Shown: piece after piece, positions 47,530 to 55,855 of the stretch | Layout of the letters: each line of letters begins with the position of its first letter | How positions within the stretch are numbered: position 1 is the first letter of the stretch | Source of the DNA: Pseudomonadales bacterium | Lineage (GTDB): Bacteria; Pseudomonadota; Gammaproteobacteria; Pseudomonadales; Ketobacteraceae | Length of the DNA stretch: 64,000 nt | Direction of reading: 5' to 3' | Assembly: GCA_002701845.1 (NCBI GenBank) | Contig: NZXG01000050.1 | Location: 1 to 64,000 of the forward strand | Program-made: the position numbers and the translations under genes | The notes under the pieces: model-generated | What the model was told of the DNA's origin: nothing | Seen by the model: only the letters and a program-made list of their open reading frames with translations | Databases searched by the model: none

Positions 47530-49146
47530 CTAGAGTCTGGCCACACCAAAACTGTTGGCCTGCAGGGTTCGGGCACGGGCCTCGCGCTGGCAATCAAGTA
47601 CAAAAGCCAGTATGTCTCGGGTATGTCGGGGATCAATGATTCCGTCGTCCCAAAGATGAGCGGTGCCATACAGGGCAGTGGACTGTTTTTCCAGGTTAAT
47701 GGCCGTGGTTTGCTCCAGCATCTCCAATACTTTTGCATCCGGTTCCATACCTGCCGCCCGTTGCTTTTGTTCGGCCACGATGCGCAGTACCTTGCCCGCC
47801 TGAGCCCCGCCCATCACCGCGGTTTTGTTATTGGGCCAGGCGAAAATAAAATGCGGGTCCAGGCCGCGGCCGCACATGGCGTAATTGCCGGCGCCGTAGG
47901 AGCCGCCCACCACCACGGAAAACTTGGCCACCCGGGCATTGGCCACCGCCTGAATCATTTTGGAGCCGTGTTTGATAATGCCGTTGCGCTCTGATTCGGT
48001 ACCCACCATAAAGCCGGTGGTGTTATGCAGGAATAACAGCGGTACCTGTTTCTGGTCACACAGCTGAATAAACTGCGCCGCTTTGGTGGCGCCGGCGGTG
48101 GTGATGGGGCCGTTGTTGCCGATCACGCCCAGGGTGTGTCCGCAAAGCTCCATCCAACCGCAGAGCGTCTGACTGTCATAACGGTCTTTGAAGTCCAGGA
48201 AATCGGAATCATCCGCCAGGCGCATGATAATTTCCCGACAGTCGTAGGGCGTTTTAGGATCCCGGGGCACCACCCCCAGTAGTTCTTCCGGGTCATAGCG
48301 GGGCGGACGATAGACTTTTTCCCGCAACAGTGGCAGTTGTTCCTGCCAGGGGATTTTAGCCATGATTTCCCGCGCCAGCCGGATTCCGTCAGCATCGTTT
48401 TCCGCCAGATATTCAGCGGTGCCGGCAATGTCGGCATGCAGTTCCGCACCGCCGAGGGACTCGTCGTCGGCGATTTCACCAGTGGCGGCTTTCAGCAACG
48501 GTGGCCCCGCTAAAAACATTTTGCTGCGGTTGCGCACAACCACGATGTAATCGGAAAGCCCGGGCTGGTAGGCACCACCGGCGGTGGCATTGCCATGCAC
48601 TACGGTAACCTGGGGAATCCCGGCGGCGGAGAGGCGGGCCTGGTTGGCAAAGGTGCGGGCGCCCTCCACGAAGATTTCACCGGCATAGTTGAGGTTGGCG
48701 CCACCGCTTTCCGATAGCGTGACCACCGGCAACTTGTTTTCCAGGGCAATCCGTTGCAACCGTAGTGACTTGTGCAACCCGGCCGGGGAAATAGTGCCAC
48801 CCTTGATGGCGCTGTTATTGGCGATCACCAGGCAACGGACACCGCTGACGTAACCAATCCCGGCGATGAGACCGCCGCCGGCGGCACTGCCGTCTTTATC
48901 ATCATGCATCCGGTATCCGGCCAGGGACATCAGCTCCAGAAACTCCGCGCCTGGATCCAGTAATCGCTGCAGGCGTTCGCGGGGTAACAGCTGGTCACGC
49001 TTTGCAAACTTGGGGCGGGCCTTTTCTTCGCTGGCCTTTACCTTGTCTTCGACGCCGCGAAATTCGTGGATCAGCGCCAGCATATGCTCACGATTGGCCT
49101 GAAAGTCCTCGTGCTCGGGATGTAATCCGGTTTCCAGGATAGGCAT
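47530..49146 (-). CDS. atuC: Geranyl-CoA carboxylase beta subunit (carboxyltransferase)
   Basis: A 538-residue carboxyltransferase with the two crotonase-like halves of acyl-CoA carboxylases. The N-half has LPRERLQRLLDPGAEFLE, LSESGGANLNYAGE and GNATAGGAYQPGLSD; the C-half has FLHNTTGFMVGTESE and GGSYGAGNYAMCGR, where the oxyanion pockets lie. It transfers CO2 from biotin on AtuF to the gamma-methyl of geranyl-CoA. Methylcrotonyl-CoA carboxylase (LiuB) is the nearest alternative; the AtuA/AtuB neighbours favour the geranyl enzyme. It begins two bases after the atuB stop, so translation is coupled. Confidence 0.92.
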   Translation of the reverse strand: MPILETGLHPEHEDFQANREHMLALIHEFRGVEDKVKASEEKARPKFAKRDQLLPRERLQRLLDPGAEFLELMSLAGYRMHDDKDGSAAGGGLIAGIGYVSGVRCLVIANNSAIKGGTISPAGLHKSLRLQRIALENKLPVVTLSESGGANLNYAGEIFVEGARTFANQARLSAAGIPQVTVVHGNATAGGAYQPGLSDYIVVVRNRSKMFLAGPPLLKAATGEIADDESLGGAELHADIAGTAEYLAENDADGIRLAREIMAKIPWQEQLPLLREKVYRPPRYDPEELLGVVPRDPKTPYDCREIIMRLADDSDFLDFKDRYDSQTLCGWMELCGHTLGVIGNNGPITTAGATKAAQFIQLCDQKQVPLLFLHNTTGFMVGTESERNGIIKHGSKMIQAVANARVAKFSVVVGGSYGAGNYAMCGRGLDPHFIFAWPNNKTAVMGGAQAGKVLRIVAEQKQRAAGMEPDAKVLEMLEQTTAINLEKQSTALYGTAHLWDDGIIDPRHTRDILAFVLDCQREARARTLQANSFGVARL

Positions 49147-49148
49147 GG

Positions 49149-50027
49149 TTATTGGTTCCCGTCGGTTTTGAACAGGTCGGGAATGGTTTCCCGGTGAAAT
49201 CCGGCAAACGGCTTGCTGCGGTTATGGGCCTGCAGTGGCATCACCGCCACATTGCCCTGGGAAGCCGCGCCATCCACCCGGATGGTGGTGCCACTGATAA
49301 AGGCTGCGGCGTCACTCAGCAGAAAACAGATGGCGGCACTGACCTCCGCTTCATTGCCCAGGCGGCCCAGGGGCACCGCCTGGCGCAGGGTTTTGAGCAT
49401 GGACTTAAAACTGTCCGGATAGGTTTCCATGCCGCTGGACATGATCCAGCCCGGCGCCACCGCGTTGACCCGCACTCCCGCACCGCCCCACTCATAGGCG
49501 GCGGTCTGGGTGAAGTTCACCATGCCGGCCCGGGCGGCGCCGGAATGGCCCATGCCGGGCATCCCGTTCCACATGTCGGCCACAATATTGACGATGGCGC
49601 CGCCCTGTTGCGTCATGGTTTGATTAAAGCATTCCCGGGCCAGCAGAAACCCCCCGGTCAGATTGGTGGCCACCACGGCGTCCCAGCCTTTTTTGCTGAT
49701 GGCCAGTAGGGGGGCCGGGAACTGACCGCCGGCGTTGTTGACCAAACCGTGCACCCGGCCGTACTGCTGCACCACGTCGGTCACCAGCTGCCGCACAGAG
49801 TCCTCATCACGAATGTCACAACAGTGATAAGCGCAGCGACCGCCGTCTTCCATGATCTCGTCTTGCACCCGTTGCAGTTTCTCTGCCTTACGTCCCACCA
49901 GAATCACTGTCGCGCCCAGGGCCGCCAGTTCGTGCGCGGTGCAGCGGCCGATGCCACTGCCACCACCGGAGACAATCATCACCTGTTCTTGGAACAGGTC
50001 GCTGCGAAAAATAGAGGCATAGCCCAT
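49149..50027 (-). CDS. atuB: Short-chain dehydrogenase/reductase AtuB (non-canonical active site)
   Basis: A 292-residue SDR of the acyclic-terpene operon. The cofactor loop is VSGGGSGIG and NNAGG follows at about 95. In place of Tyr-x3-Lys the protein has GHSGAARAG, with Ser at the Tyr position and Arg at the Lys position, as in mammalian peroxisomal trans-2-enoyl-CoA reductases. It is therefore probably an enoyl- or dienoyl-CoA reductase rather than an alcohol dehydrogenase. AtuB's reaction is not firmly known. It starts five bases after atuA and ends two bases before atuC. Confidence 0.88.
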   Translation of the reverse strand: MGYASIFRSDLFQEQVMIVSGGGSGIGRCTAHELAALGATVILVGRKAEKLQRVQDEIMEDGGRCAYHCCDIRDEDSVRQLVTDVVQQYGRVHGLVNNAGGQFPAPLLAISKKGWDAVVATNLTGGFLLARECFNQTMTQQGGAIVNIVADMWNGMPGMGHSGAARAGMVNFTQTAAYEWGGAGVRVNAVAPGWIMSSGMETYPDSFKSMLKTLRQAVPLGRLGNEAEVSAAICFLLSDAAAFISGTTIRVDGAASQGNVAVMPLQAHNRSKPFAGFHRETIPDLFKTDGNQ

Positions 50028-50032
50028 GCCGT

Positions 50033-51847
50033 TTAGTCCTCACTTGAGTTGAGTGCCTGGTAGAGTTCGGCACTAATTGGAATCGGGCAGGCCAGCAGTT
50101 GCTGGGCATAGGCCTTGCCCTGGGGGTCGATACGCAGACTGCAGACACCGCCCCCTCCCAGACTGTTCTCCAGCAGATAATTCACCCCGTGAATGCCCGG
50201 CAGCTCCCAGCCCCGCACCCGGGGTTCGCCATCGAACAAATGAGCCAGATAATCCGCCACCGCCGCCGGGGTCAGGGCTGCCTGGATATAAGGCAGATAA
50301 TCCGGCCGCCGGGCGATGACACCGATATTGGCGTGGTTGCCTTTATCGCCGCTGCGGGCCCAGGCCAATTGGATCAGGGGCACCTGGTGGGTTCGTTCCG
50401 GTAGTTCAGGCGCCGGCCAGGCGGGATGGGCGGGTGAAGGTGGTGGGGTTTCCGCTGGGTTCGCACCAGCGGTACGCACCGCAACGACTTGCGTGTCGCC
50501 GTCAATGTCAACCGCCACCCTGGCATCGGTTTTGGGCAACAGAAAAGAGAACAGCCGGATCACCGGGGAGGCTTTGGGACGCCCCCCCACGATACCGGTG
50601 ATACCCGGCGCCATGCCGGTGGCGGCCTGGGCGATTTCCCGCGCCAGCAATTGGAGGGCTTTTTTATCAGCGTGGCGGGCGGCGATTTTTACCACCACTT
50701 CCCGTGGTTCAGTGACCCGCCGGTGGGGTCCGTAGGTGGCCTCCGTGCCGAGAATTTCAACATGGGTCTGACTGAAACCGGGCAGCCCTTTTTGTTCCAA
50801 CAAGGCCCCGGTTTTTGTCATCAGGGCGGTGCTTACCCGGTGTGCCTTGGCCTCCGCCGCCTCACCGGCCAGCAGAAACGTCGCGGTAATGCGGTACCCA
50901 TCGGGATAGGTGGCGGAAACTTTGTAGCTGTCCGTGGGCGCGGTGCCTGTGGCGCCCTGCACCTGCACCCGATTGGGCCCCACTTGGCGCAGGCAAACCT
51001 GGCTGAAATCACAGATCACGTCCGGCAGCAGGTATGACCCGGGATTGCCGATCTCATACACCAGTTGTTCTGCTACGGTGGCTGGGGTCACCAGGCCCCC
51101 GGTGTTTTCCGGTTTGGTGACAGTAAAGTTACCGGAGGCTTCGCATTCGATCACCGGGAAGCCCATGTTGTGATAATCCGGCACCTGTTCCCAATCGGTA
51201 AAGTTGCCACCGGTACACTGCGCTCCGCACTCAATAATGTGTCCCGCCAGGCTCCCCATGGCGAGCCGGTCACAGTCGGTCCAGGACCAGCCGAATTCAT
51301 GTACCAGCGGCGCCAACACCAGGGCACTGTCCACCACCCGGCCGCTGATCACTATATCCGCTCCGGCCCCCAGGGCTGCCACCAGGCCTGGTGCCCCCAG
51401 ATAGGCATTCATGCTCACCAGAAAGGGTGGCAGAGGCGCTCCGCTGTACATCTCGCGGACACCCCGCTGTTGAAGGTCACTGGCCTGAGGCATCAGGTCG
51501 TCCCCCAGTACCACAGCAACCTTGAGGTCGAGGCCGGCCGCGGCAATCCTTTCCCGCAGCGCCCGGGCGCAACTCTGTGGGTTGACACCGCCGGCGTTGG
51601 CCAGCACCCGGGTACCCTTGGCCGCCAGCTCCGGCAGCAGGGGTGTCATCACAGTGACGAAGTCAGTGGCGTAGCCGGCATCCGGGTCTTGCATCCGCAT
51701 GCCGGCCATTATCGACATGGTTATCTCGGCCAGATAGTCGAATACCAGATAATCCAACGGCGCCTGCCGCAGCAGCTGGCCGGCGGCGGTTTCGGTATCG
51801 CCCCAGAAGGCCGCGGCGCAGCCGATTGTAATCACCTTGTCTGCCAT
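50033..51847 (-). CDS. atuA: Acyclic terpene utilisation protein AtuA (DUF1446)
   Basis: A 604-residue protein of the AtuA/DUF1446 family, required for growth on citronellol in Pseudomonas but of unclear chemistry. The N-terminus [17 protein letters not shown] leads to [19 protein letters not shown] and [35 protein letters not shown] is near residue 160. The C-terminal part ([20 protein letters not shown]) is the conserved AtuA C-terminal domain. The start at 51847 fits the family; an upstream TTG/GTG would run into the operator. It heads the six-gene operon, and its divergent neighbour is the TetR gene, with 230 bases between. Confidence 0.93.
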   Translation of the reverse strand: MADKVITIGCAAAFWGDTETAAGQLLRQAPLDYLVFDYLAEITMSIMAGMRMQDPDAGYATDFVTVMTPLLPELAAKGTRVLANAGGVNPQSCARALRERIAAAGLDLKVAVVLGDDLMPQASDLQQRGVREMYSGAPLPPFLVSMNAYLGAPGLVAALGAGADIVISGRVVDSALVLAPLVHEFGWSWTDCDRLAMGSLAGHIIECGAQCTGGNFTDWEQVPDYHNMGFPVIECEASGNFTVTKPENTGGLVTPATVAEQLVYEIGNPGSYLLPDVICDFSQVCLRQVGPNRVQVQGATGTAPTDSYKVSATYPDGYRITATFLLAGEAAEAKAHRVSTALMTKTGALLEQKGLPGFSQTHVEILGTEATYGPHRRVTEPREVVVKIAARHADKKALQLLAREIAQAATGMAPGITGIVGGRPKASPVIRLFSFLLPKTDARVAVDIDGDTQVVAVRTAGANPAETPPPSPAHPAWPAPELPERTHQVPLIQLAWARSGDKGNHANIGVIARRPDYLPYIQAALTPAAVADYLAHLFDGEPRVRGWELPGIHGVNYLLENSLGGGGVCSLRIDPQGKAYAQQLLACPIPISAELYQALNSSED

Positions 51848-51952
51848 GAAGCGCTCACATCTGTTATCAATGGTGGGGTCAGCAGTGGCGGGGTCAGCAG
51901 CGCCCAGTGGATGGCCACTCCGCTTGGTTTCAACCCCGATAGGCGCCACACT

Positions 51953-51970
51953 ACCAAGCAAGCGCTTGGT
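51953..51970. promoter_or_regulatory. Candidate operator of the terpene operon regulator
   Basis: ACCAAGC and GCTTGGT form a 7-bp inverted repeat with a 4-base spacer; CAAGCGCTTG inside it (51959-51968) is a perfect palindrome. GCTTGGTTT recurs at 51922-51930 and 51964-51972. It lies between divergent atuA and the TetR gene, where AtuR-type repressors bind. Confidence 0.65.
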
Positions 51971-52077
51971 TTGTAAAGCCCGCAGCGGTCTCTCACTGGA
52001 AAGTGTCCAAGGCTTAAGGTAGAAAGACGCAGCGTTTTGCGCCAGCCGTCAAACCCATTACTGACAGGTGACCCGAC

Positions 52078-52677
52078 ATGACTGAATCCAGCGCCTCCCC
52101 CGCCCGCAGCGGGGGCGATTCACCCCGGGGCCGTTTGCTGGCGGCGGCCGCGCATCTGTTTCGCACCCGGGGTTTTGAGCGCACTACGGTTCGGGATCTG
52201 GCCCAGGCGGTGGGCATTCAATCCGGCAGCATCTTCCATCACTTTAAGAGCAAGGAAGAAATTCTGCGCTGTGTGATGGAGGAGGTGATTCGCTTCAATA
52301 CCCTTCGCATGGAACAGGGGCTGGCCGCCGCCGACTCCCCCCGGAACAAGCTGCTGGCGCTGTTGCGCTCGGAACTGACGGCCATCAATGGCGATACCGG
52401 CGAGGCCATGGCGGTGTTGATTTTCGAATGGCGGAGCCTGACCCCGGAGAGTCAGGAGTATCTGTTGGATTTGCGCGCCCACTATGAGCGGCTGTGGCTG
52501 GATACGTTGGCGGAAGCCCAGAGAGCCGGACTGATTGCCGAACATCGCGATCTGTTCGTACTGCGGCGGTTTCTGGCGGGAGCCACCGGCTGGTCACATT
52601 ATTGGTATCGACCTGATGGCACGCTGGATATTGAAAAACTGGCCCGGCAGGCCCTGTATCTGGTGATACCGGAATAG
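52078..52677 (+). CDS. atuR: TetR-family regulator, probable AtuR
   Basis: A 199-residue TetR protein. The HTH is FERTTVRDLAQAVGIQSGSI followed by FHHFKSKEEIL (residues about 35-65), and the C-terminal 130 residues form the helical ligand and dimer domain. It lies divergent from atuA across the palindrome at 51953-51970. By analogy with P. aeruginosa AtuR it should repress the atu genes until a terpenoid acyl-CoA or alcohol binds; the analogy rests on location rather than sequence that I can compare. The ATG at 52078 follows ACAGGTGACCCGAC, with GGTG as a modest ribosome site. Confidence 0.85.
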   Translation: MTESSASPARSGGDSPRGRLLAAAAHLFRTRGFERTTVRDLAQAVGIQSGSIFHHFKSKEEILRCVMEEVIRFNTLRMEQGLAAADSPRNKLLALLRSELTAINGDTGEAMAVLIFEWRSLTPESQEYLLDLRAHYERLWLDTLAEAQRAGLIAEHRDLFVLRRFLAGATGWSHYWYRPDGTLDIEKLARQALYLVIPE

Positions 52678-52984
52678 CGAAAGTGGTCGGAAAGGACCGA
52701 ATATAGGCCTGATTTTGCAATTATCCGGAGGGTTCGGGGCTATGTTGGTATGGTGGTTGCCTAACGACACAAACAGGCTGAATAAATTTACAAAACCATA
52801 ATCGAGTGTGATTTCTTGATACTGATACTATGGGTAAGTGACGCCTAACTCGCTCAGTGTGTGACCCGGAGGACAGCTTATACACCGGACTGCAAGGGGA
52901 AACCTGTGGCGATATAACCAAGAAGAGTGCCGGGGCAAGGTTCTACAACAAAAAAAACAACACGTGACCAACAGGTGGTAGAGT
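52678..52984. other. Intergenic stretch between two TetR genes
   Basis: Three hundred and seven bases with no gene and no promoter good enough to report. Only GGTGG just before the second TetR gene stands out as a ribosome site. Confidence 0.5.
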
Positions 52985-53671
52985 ATGAACACATCGGATA
53001 CGAAGCCGGGAAACCAGGGTTTTTCGGTTGAGCGGGGGCCCGATGCGCGGGAACGGATTTTACAGGCGGCGGAATCCTTATTCGCTGTCAGAGGGTTTGA
53101 GGGGGTATCCACCACTCAAATCGCCAAGGTCGCTGGTATCACCCAGCCCTTGATCCATTATCACTTCAAGAATAAAGAAGCCCTGTGGAAGGCCACCATT
53201 TCACGCTTGTTCGCCCGCCTGGCGGACGAATTCGAAGCTGAAGTGCGCAAATTGCCGCGCCAGGACAGCCGCCGGTATCTGATTGAAATGATAAGGTGTT
53301 ACGTGGCCTTTGTGGCTCGTTACCCCCAATACGGCCAGTTTATTCTGCGGGAGGGGGTGCAGGAATCCGAGCGCCTGGACTGGCTGGTGGAAGAGTGGCT
53401 TAAACCCATGCTGGACCGGTTTCAGGTGGTTTATGAAGAGGGGATCGCGGACGGCTGGATGAAAGATATTCCTTTCCCCCAGCTGATCATGATGATCACG
53501 GCATCCGCCAGCCAGTTTTTCTCTATGGCGCCGCTGGTACGGGCCCTCTATGATGTGGATGCCAATTGTCCGGAACAGACCCTGGCCCACTCCGACGCCG
53601 TGGTTGAGGTGGCGGTGAACGCTATTCTCAGACAACCGGTGACGCAACAATCTGAAGCGGCACCGGTTTGA
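52985..53671 (+). CDS. TetR-family regulator, target unknown
   Basis: A 228-residue TetR protein with ILQAAESLFAVRGFEGVSTT leading into QIAKVAGITQPLIHYHFKNKEALW as the HTH (residues about 25-70), and a C-terminal domain with YVAFVARYPQYGQFILRE, the pattern of the TetR group that regulates lipid or efflux genes. No flanking structural gene suggests a target: upstream is atuR, downstream a tiny ORF and tRNAs. It may act on the terpene operon or on itself. Confidence 0.88.
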   Translation: MNTSDTKPGNQGFSVERGPDARERILQAAESLFAVRGFEGVSTTQIAKVAGITQPLIHYHFKNKEALWKATISRLFARLADEFEAEVRKLPRQDSRRYLIEMIRCYVAFVARYPQYGQFILREGVQESERLDWLVEEWLKPMLDRFQVVYEEGIADGWMKDIPFPQLIMMITASASQFFSMAPLVRALYDVDANCPEQTLAHSDAVVEVAVNAILRQPVTQQSEAAPV

Positions 53672-53814
53672 AACCCGGTGCCAGTGGGCTCCCTTTGCGA
53701 TTACCGCTGACGGTACTGGGCCTCCACTGATTGGGTATCTTGGCCGCCTCCGCTGATACGCGCCTACGGCCATGTCAGTTTCGGCGCAGCGAATAAAGAG
53801 GGTGGTGAACTCAA

Positions 53815-54015
53815 ATGATTGGCAACGGCTACCCCTATGGCAGCAGCGGATACGTCATCCTGGAGGAGGGGGACATCAATCCTGCGACGCTGCAATTGGA
53901 TGTGCGCCACTACCTGGTGGTGAAGCCCGACGGCGAGCAAGTGTCAGGTTGCTTTTCCTTCGCCGATGCCCAGCGCTTTATTCACGAGCAGGAATCAAAA
54001 GGCCAGGAAAAATAA
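53815..54015 (+). CDS. Small protein of unknown function (66 residues)
   Basis: A 66-residue soluble protein (starts MIGNGYPYGSSGYVILEEGD) with alternating strand-like segments and the C-terminal helix FSFADAQRFIHEQES. Codon choice resembles the neighbouring core genes, and GGGTGGTG lies about eight bases before the ATG. No family was recognised. It stands between the TetR gene and the tRNA-Val promoter, apparently alone. Confidence 0.6.
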   Translation: MIGNGYPYGSSGYVILEEGDINPATLQLDVRHYLVVKPDGEQVSGCFSFADAQRFIHEQESKGQEK

Positions 54016-54106
54016 TAACTTATATGGGTGTGCACAGAAACTGGGCGAAGCGTCCGTAGTGCTCACTAACATGGCGGATTTATTTCAGTAATTTTGAAAA
54101 TTAACG

Positions 54107-54134
54107 TTGACTCACCATCGGATTTTCGTACAAT
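54107..54134 (+). promoter_or_regulatory. Promoter of tRNA-Val(TAC)-tRNA-Asp
   Basis: TTGACT (54107-54112) and TACAAT (54129-54134) are 16 bases apart, and the first tRNA begins 15 bases after the -10 element. Confidence 0.75.
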
Positions 54135-54148
54135 GGCGCCCACTTCTC

Positions 54149-54224
54149 GGGTGGTTAGCTCAGCTGGGAGAGCATCGCCCTTACAAGGCGAGGGTCACAG
54201 GTTCGATCCCTGTACCACCCACCA
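54149..54224 (+). tRNA. tRNA-Val (TAC)
   Basis: A 76-nt cloverleaf. GGGTGGT pairs with ACCACCC, the anticodon loop is CTTACAA with TAC, the T arm has GGTTCGATC, and CCA is encoded. It is five bases before tRNA-Asp in one unit. Confidence 0.97.
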
Positions 54225-54229
54225 TATCC

Positions 54230-54306
54230 GGAGCGGTAGTTCAGTTGGTTAGAATACCGGCCTGTCACGCCGGGGGTCGCGGGTTCGAGTCCCGTCCGCT
54301 CCGCCA
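54230..54306 (+). tRNA. tRNA-Asp (GTC)
   Basis: A 77-nt tRNA with acceptor GGAGCGG/CCGCTCC, anticodon stem CCGGC/GCCGG around CTGTCAC (GTC), and an encoded CCA end after the discriminator G. Confidence 0.97.
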
Positions 54307-54484
54307 TTATTCCGCTGCCCCCGACAGGGCAATCAAGCTAGCGATCGTTGTATCTTCCTTTTCAGTTCATATAAATGTCACGGTCTTGGGTTTAACTGAG
54401 TCTACCCTCACAACCGCCTGGCTATCTTGGCCTGGATTTTGAATGTTATGGTGAGGGAAAGCGCAGTAATATGGAGACAAGACC

Positions 54485-54565
54485 ATGGAACATTATCAGG
54501 ATGAACTGCTGGAGAAGCAGGAATTCGAGTTTGATGATGAAGTGGATGACGCCTTCGAGATGTGA
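54485..54565 (+). CDS. Possible 26-residue acidic peptide gene
   Basis: ATG at 54485 has GGAG nine bases upstream and opens a 26-codon frame rich in Asp and Glu (MEHYQDELLEKQEFEFDDEV...). Its last codons and stop lie inside the hairpin of the terminator at 54546-54584. The good ribosome site favours a real gene or a leader peptide; the peptide is not recognised, and chance cannot be excluded. Confidence 0.45.
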   Translation: MEHYQDELLEKQEFEFDDEVDDAFEM

Positions 54566-54584
54566 TCTCAAGGCGTCATTTTTT
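54546..54584 (+). terminator. Strong intrinsic terminator overlapping sORF and araC 3' ends
   Basis: ATGACGCCTT-c-GAGAT pairs with ATCTC-AAGGCGTCAT around a GTG loop, followed by six T (54579-54584). It ends the plus-strand tRNA/sORF transcript. The stop of the convergent AraC gene is also within the stem. Confidence 0.9.
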
Positions 54585-55601
54585 GTTATGGTCCAGTAAG
54601 TTTCTGAATTCCCCCGGGGTTTGTCCCGACCATCTCTTGAAAGCTCTTTGAAAGGTACCGGGGGTGGAGAATCCCAACAGATACGCGATTTCACCAAAAC
54701 TCAGTTCCGTATTTTTCATGTAGCTGAGGGCTACGTCCCGCCGCATCTCGTCCACCAACGCCTGGTAGGCACAATCTTCTTCCTTCAACTTGCGTCGCAG
54801 CGTCCAACTGGGTATGCCCAACTGTTGTGCAACCTGCTCAATGGAAGGGGTCTCTCCGTGCAGCATGGTCCCCAGTACCTTCAGTACTTTATTACGATAA
54901 CTGTTGGCCAGAGCCACCCGGTTCAGCAGATCCTCGCAGGTGTGTCGCAGGGATTGATGCAGGCCGGGGCTGGATTCCGGCAACGGTTGTGTCAATGACT
55001 CGGGCCGGAGGATCAGTGCATTACGGGGGGCTTCAAACTGGATTGGGCAGGAGAATGTTTGCCCATAGGCAGCCAGGTAGTCCGGCGCCGGAAATTCGAT
55101 TTCCACCCGCAGCACCGGGGCCGGCTGTTGCAAAAGACGTTGCATCAGGCGCTGCCAGCCACTGAGCACGGCGTCCACCACAAAGCGGTTATAGTCGTTG
55201 TAAGGTGCGATGGAGTAGAACATCAGGGCGGCGGAGTCGGTGCCGCGCACTAACTGGCTGCTACCACGATAACAACGGCTGAGCAGCGGTTCGTACCGCA
55301 TTACAGCGGCCAGGGCCTGGCCCAGATCCGGGGCGGTCATGGCGGCCAGCCCGGGATAACCATAATCGCCGAGTGTCTGGTTGCGTCCCAGGACCAGCCC
55401 CAGGTCCGGGCGTGCGGTCTGCTGGATCACGCCGCGCCCCAAGCGCATCAGATAGATGAGGTCGATCCGGTTTTCGTCGTCCCGCAACTGTGCGGGTTCC
55501 AGCTCCGCGTCTGCCAGCAACCGCTCCACGTTGGCACCCAGCCCCCGGGCCAGGGTCAGTAATTGATTGATGTAAAGCGCGGAGGTGTCGCCGATTTTCA
55601 T
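54576..55601 (-). CDS. AraC-family regulator with N-terminal arabinose-binding-like domain
   Basis: A 341-residue protein of the OruR/ArgR-like AraC group. The N-terminal 200 residues (YINQLLTLARGLGANVERLLADAE...) form the ligand-sensing domain of the Arabinose_bd type. The C-terminal 100 residues hold the two HTHs: SIEQVAQQLGIPSWTLRRKLKEE and ELSFGEIAYLLGFSTPGTFQRAFKRWSG, with the AraC signature FQRAFKRWSGQTPGEFR. It probably activates a catabolic gene elsewhere, since no structural gene is adjacent. It is convergent with the tRNA/sORF unit and divergent from the coiled-coil gene. Confidence 0.9.
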   Translation of the reverse strand: MKIGDTSALYINQLLTLARGLGANVERLLADAELEPAQLRDDENRIDLIYLMRLGRGVIQQTARPDLGLVLGRNQTLGDYGYPGLAAMTAPDLGQALAAVMRYEPLLSRCYRGSSQLVRGTDSAALMFYSIAPYNDYNRFVVDAVLSGWQRLMQRLLQQPAPVLRVEIEFPAPDYLAAYGQTFSCPIQFEAPRNALILRPESLTQPLPESSPGLHQSLRHTCEDLLNRVALANSYRNKVLKVLGTMLHGETPSIEQVAQQLGIPSWTLRRKLKEEDCAYQALVDEMRRDVALSYMKNTELSFGEIAYLLGFSTPGTFQRAFKRWSGQTPGEFRNLLDHNKK

Positions 55602-55855
55602 GCTTGACTGGGTTCGCCCGGGAAATCCTGCAAGCAGGGTATTATATAAGCTGCGCGGAGAATGATAAGTGCCAACTCTGATCGCTTTTTGGGCGGATGA
55701 TCACACATTAACCGTAGCTCCAGTCACTTAAGCGTTTATTGGTGGGGGCTACAATGGGGCCTCATTGAGAATAGTGACTACACTGAATTTATTTGGGCTC
55801 CAACCCATTTTTACCCAGTATTCAGTTTTCCAGGTGGACCTGTTGGACCGGAACC

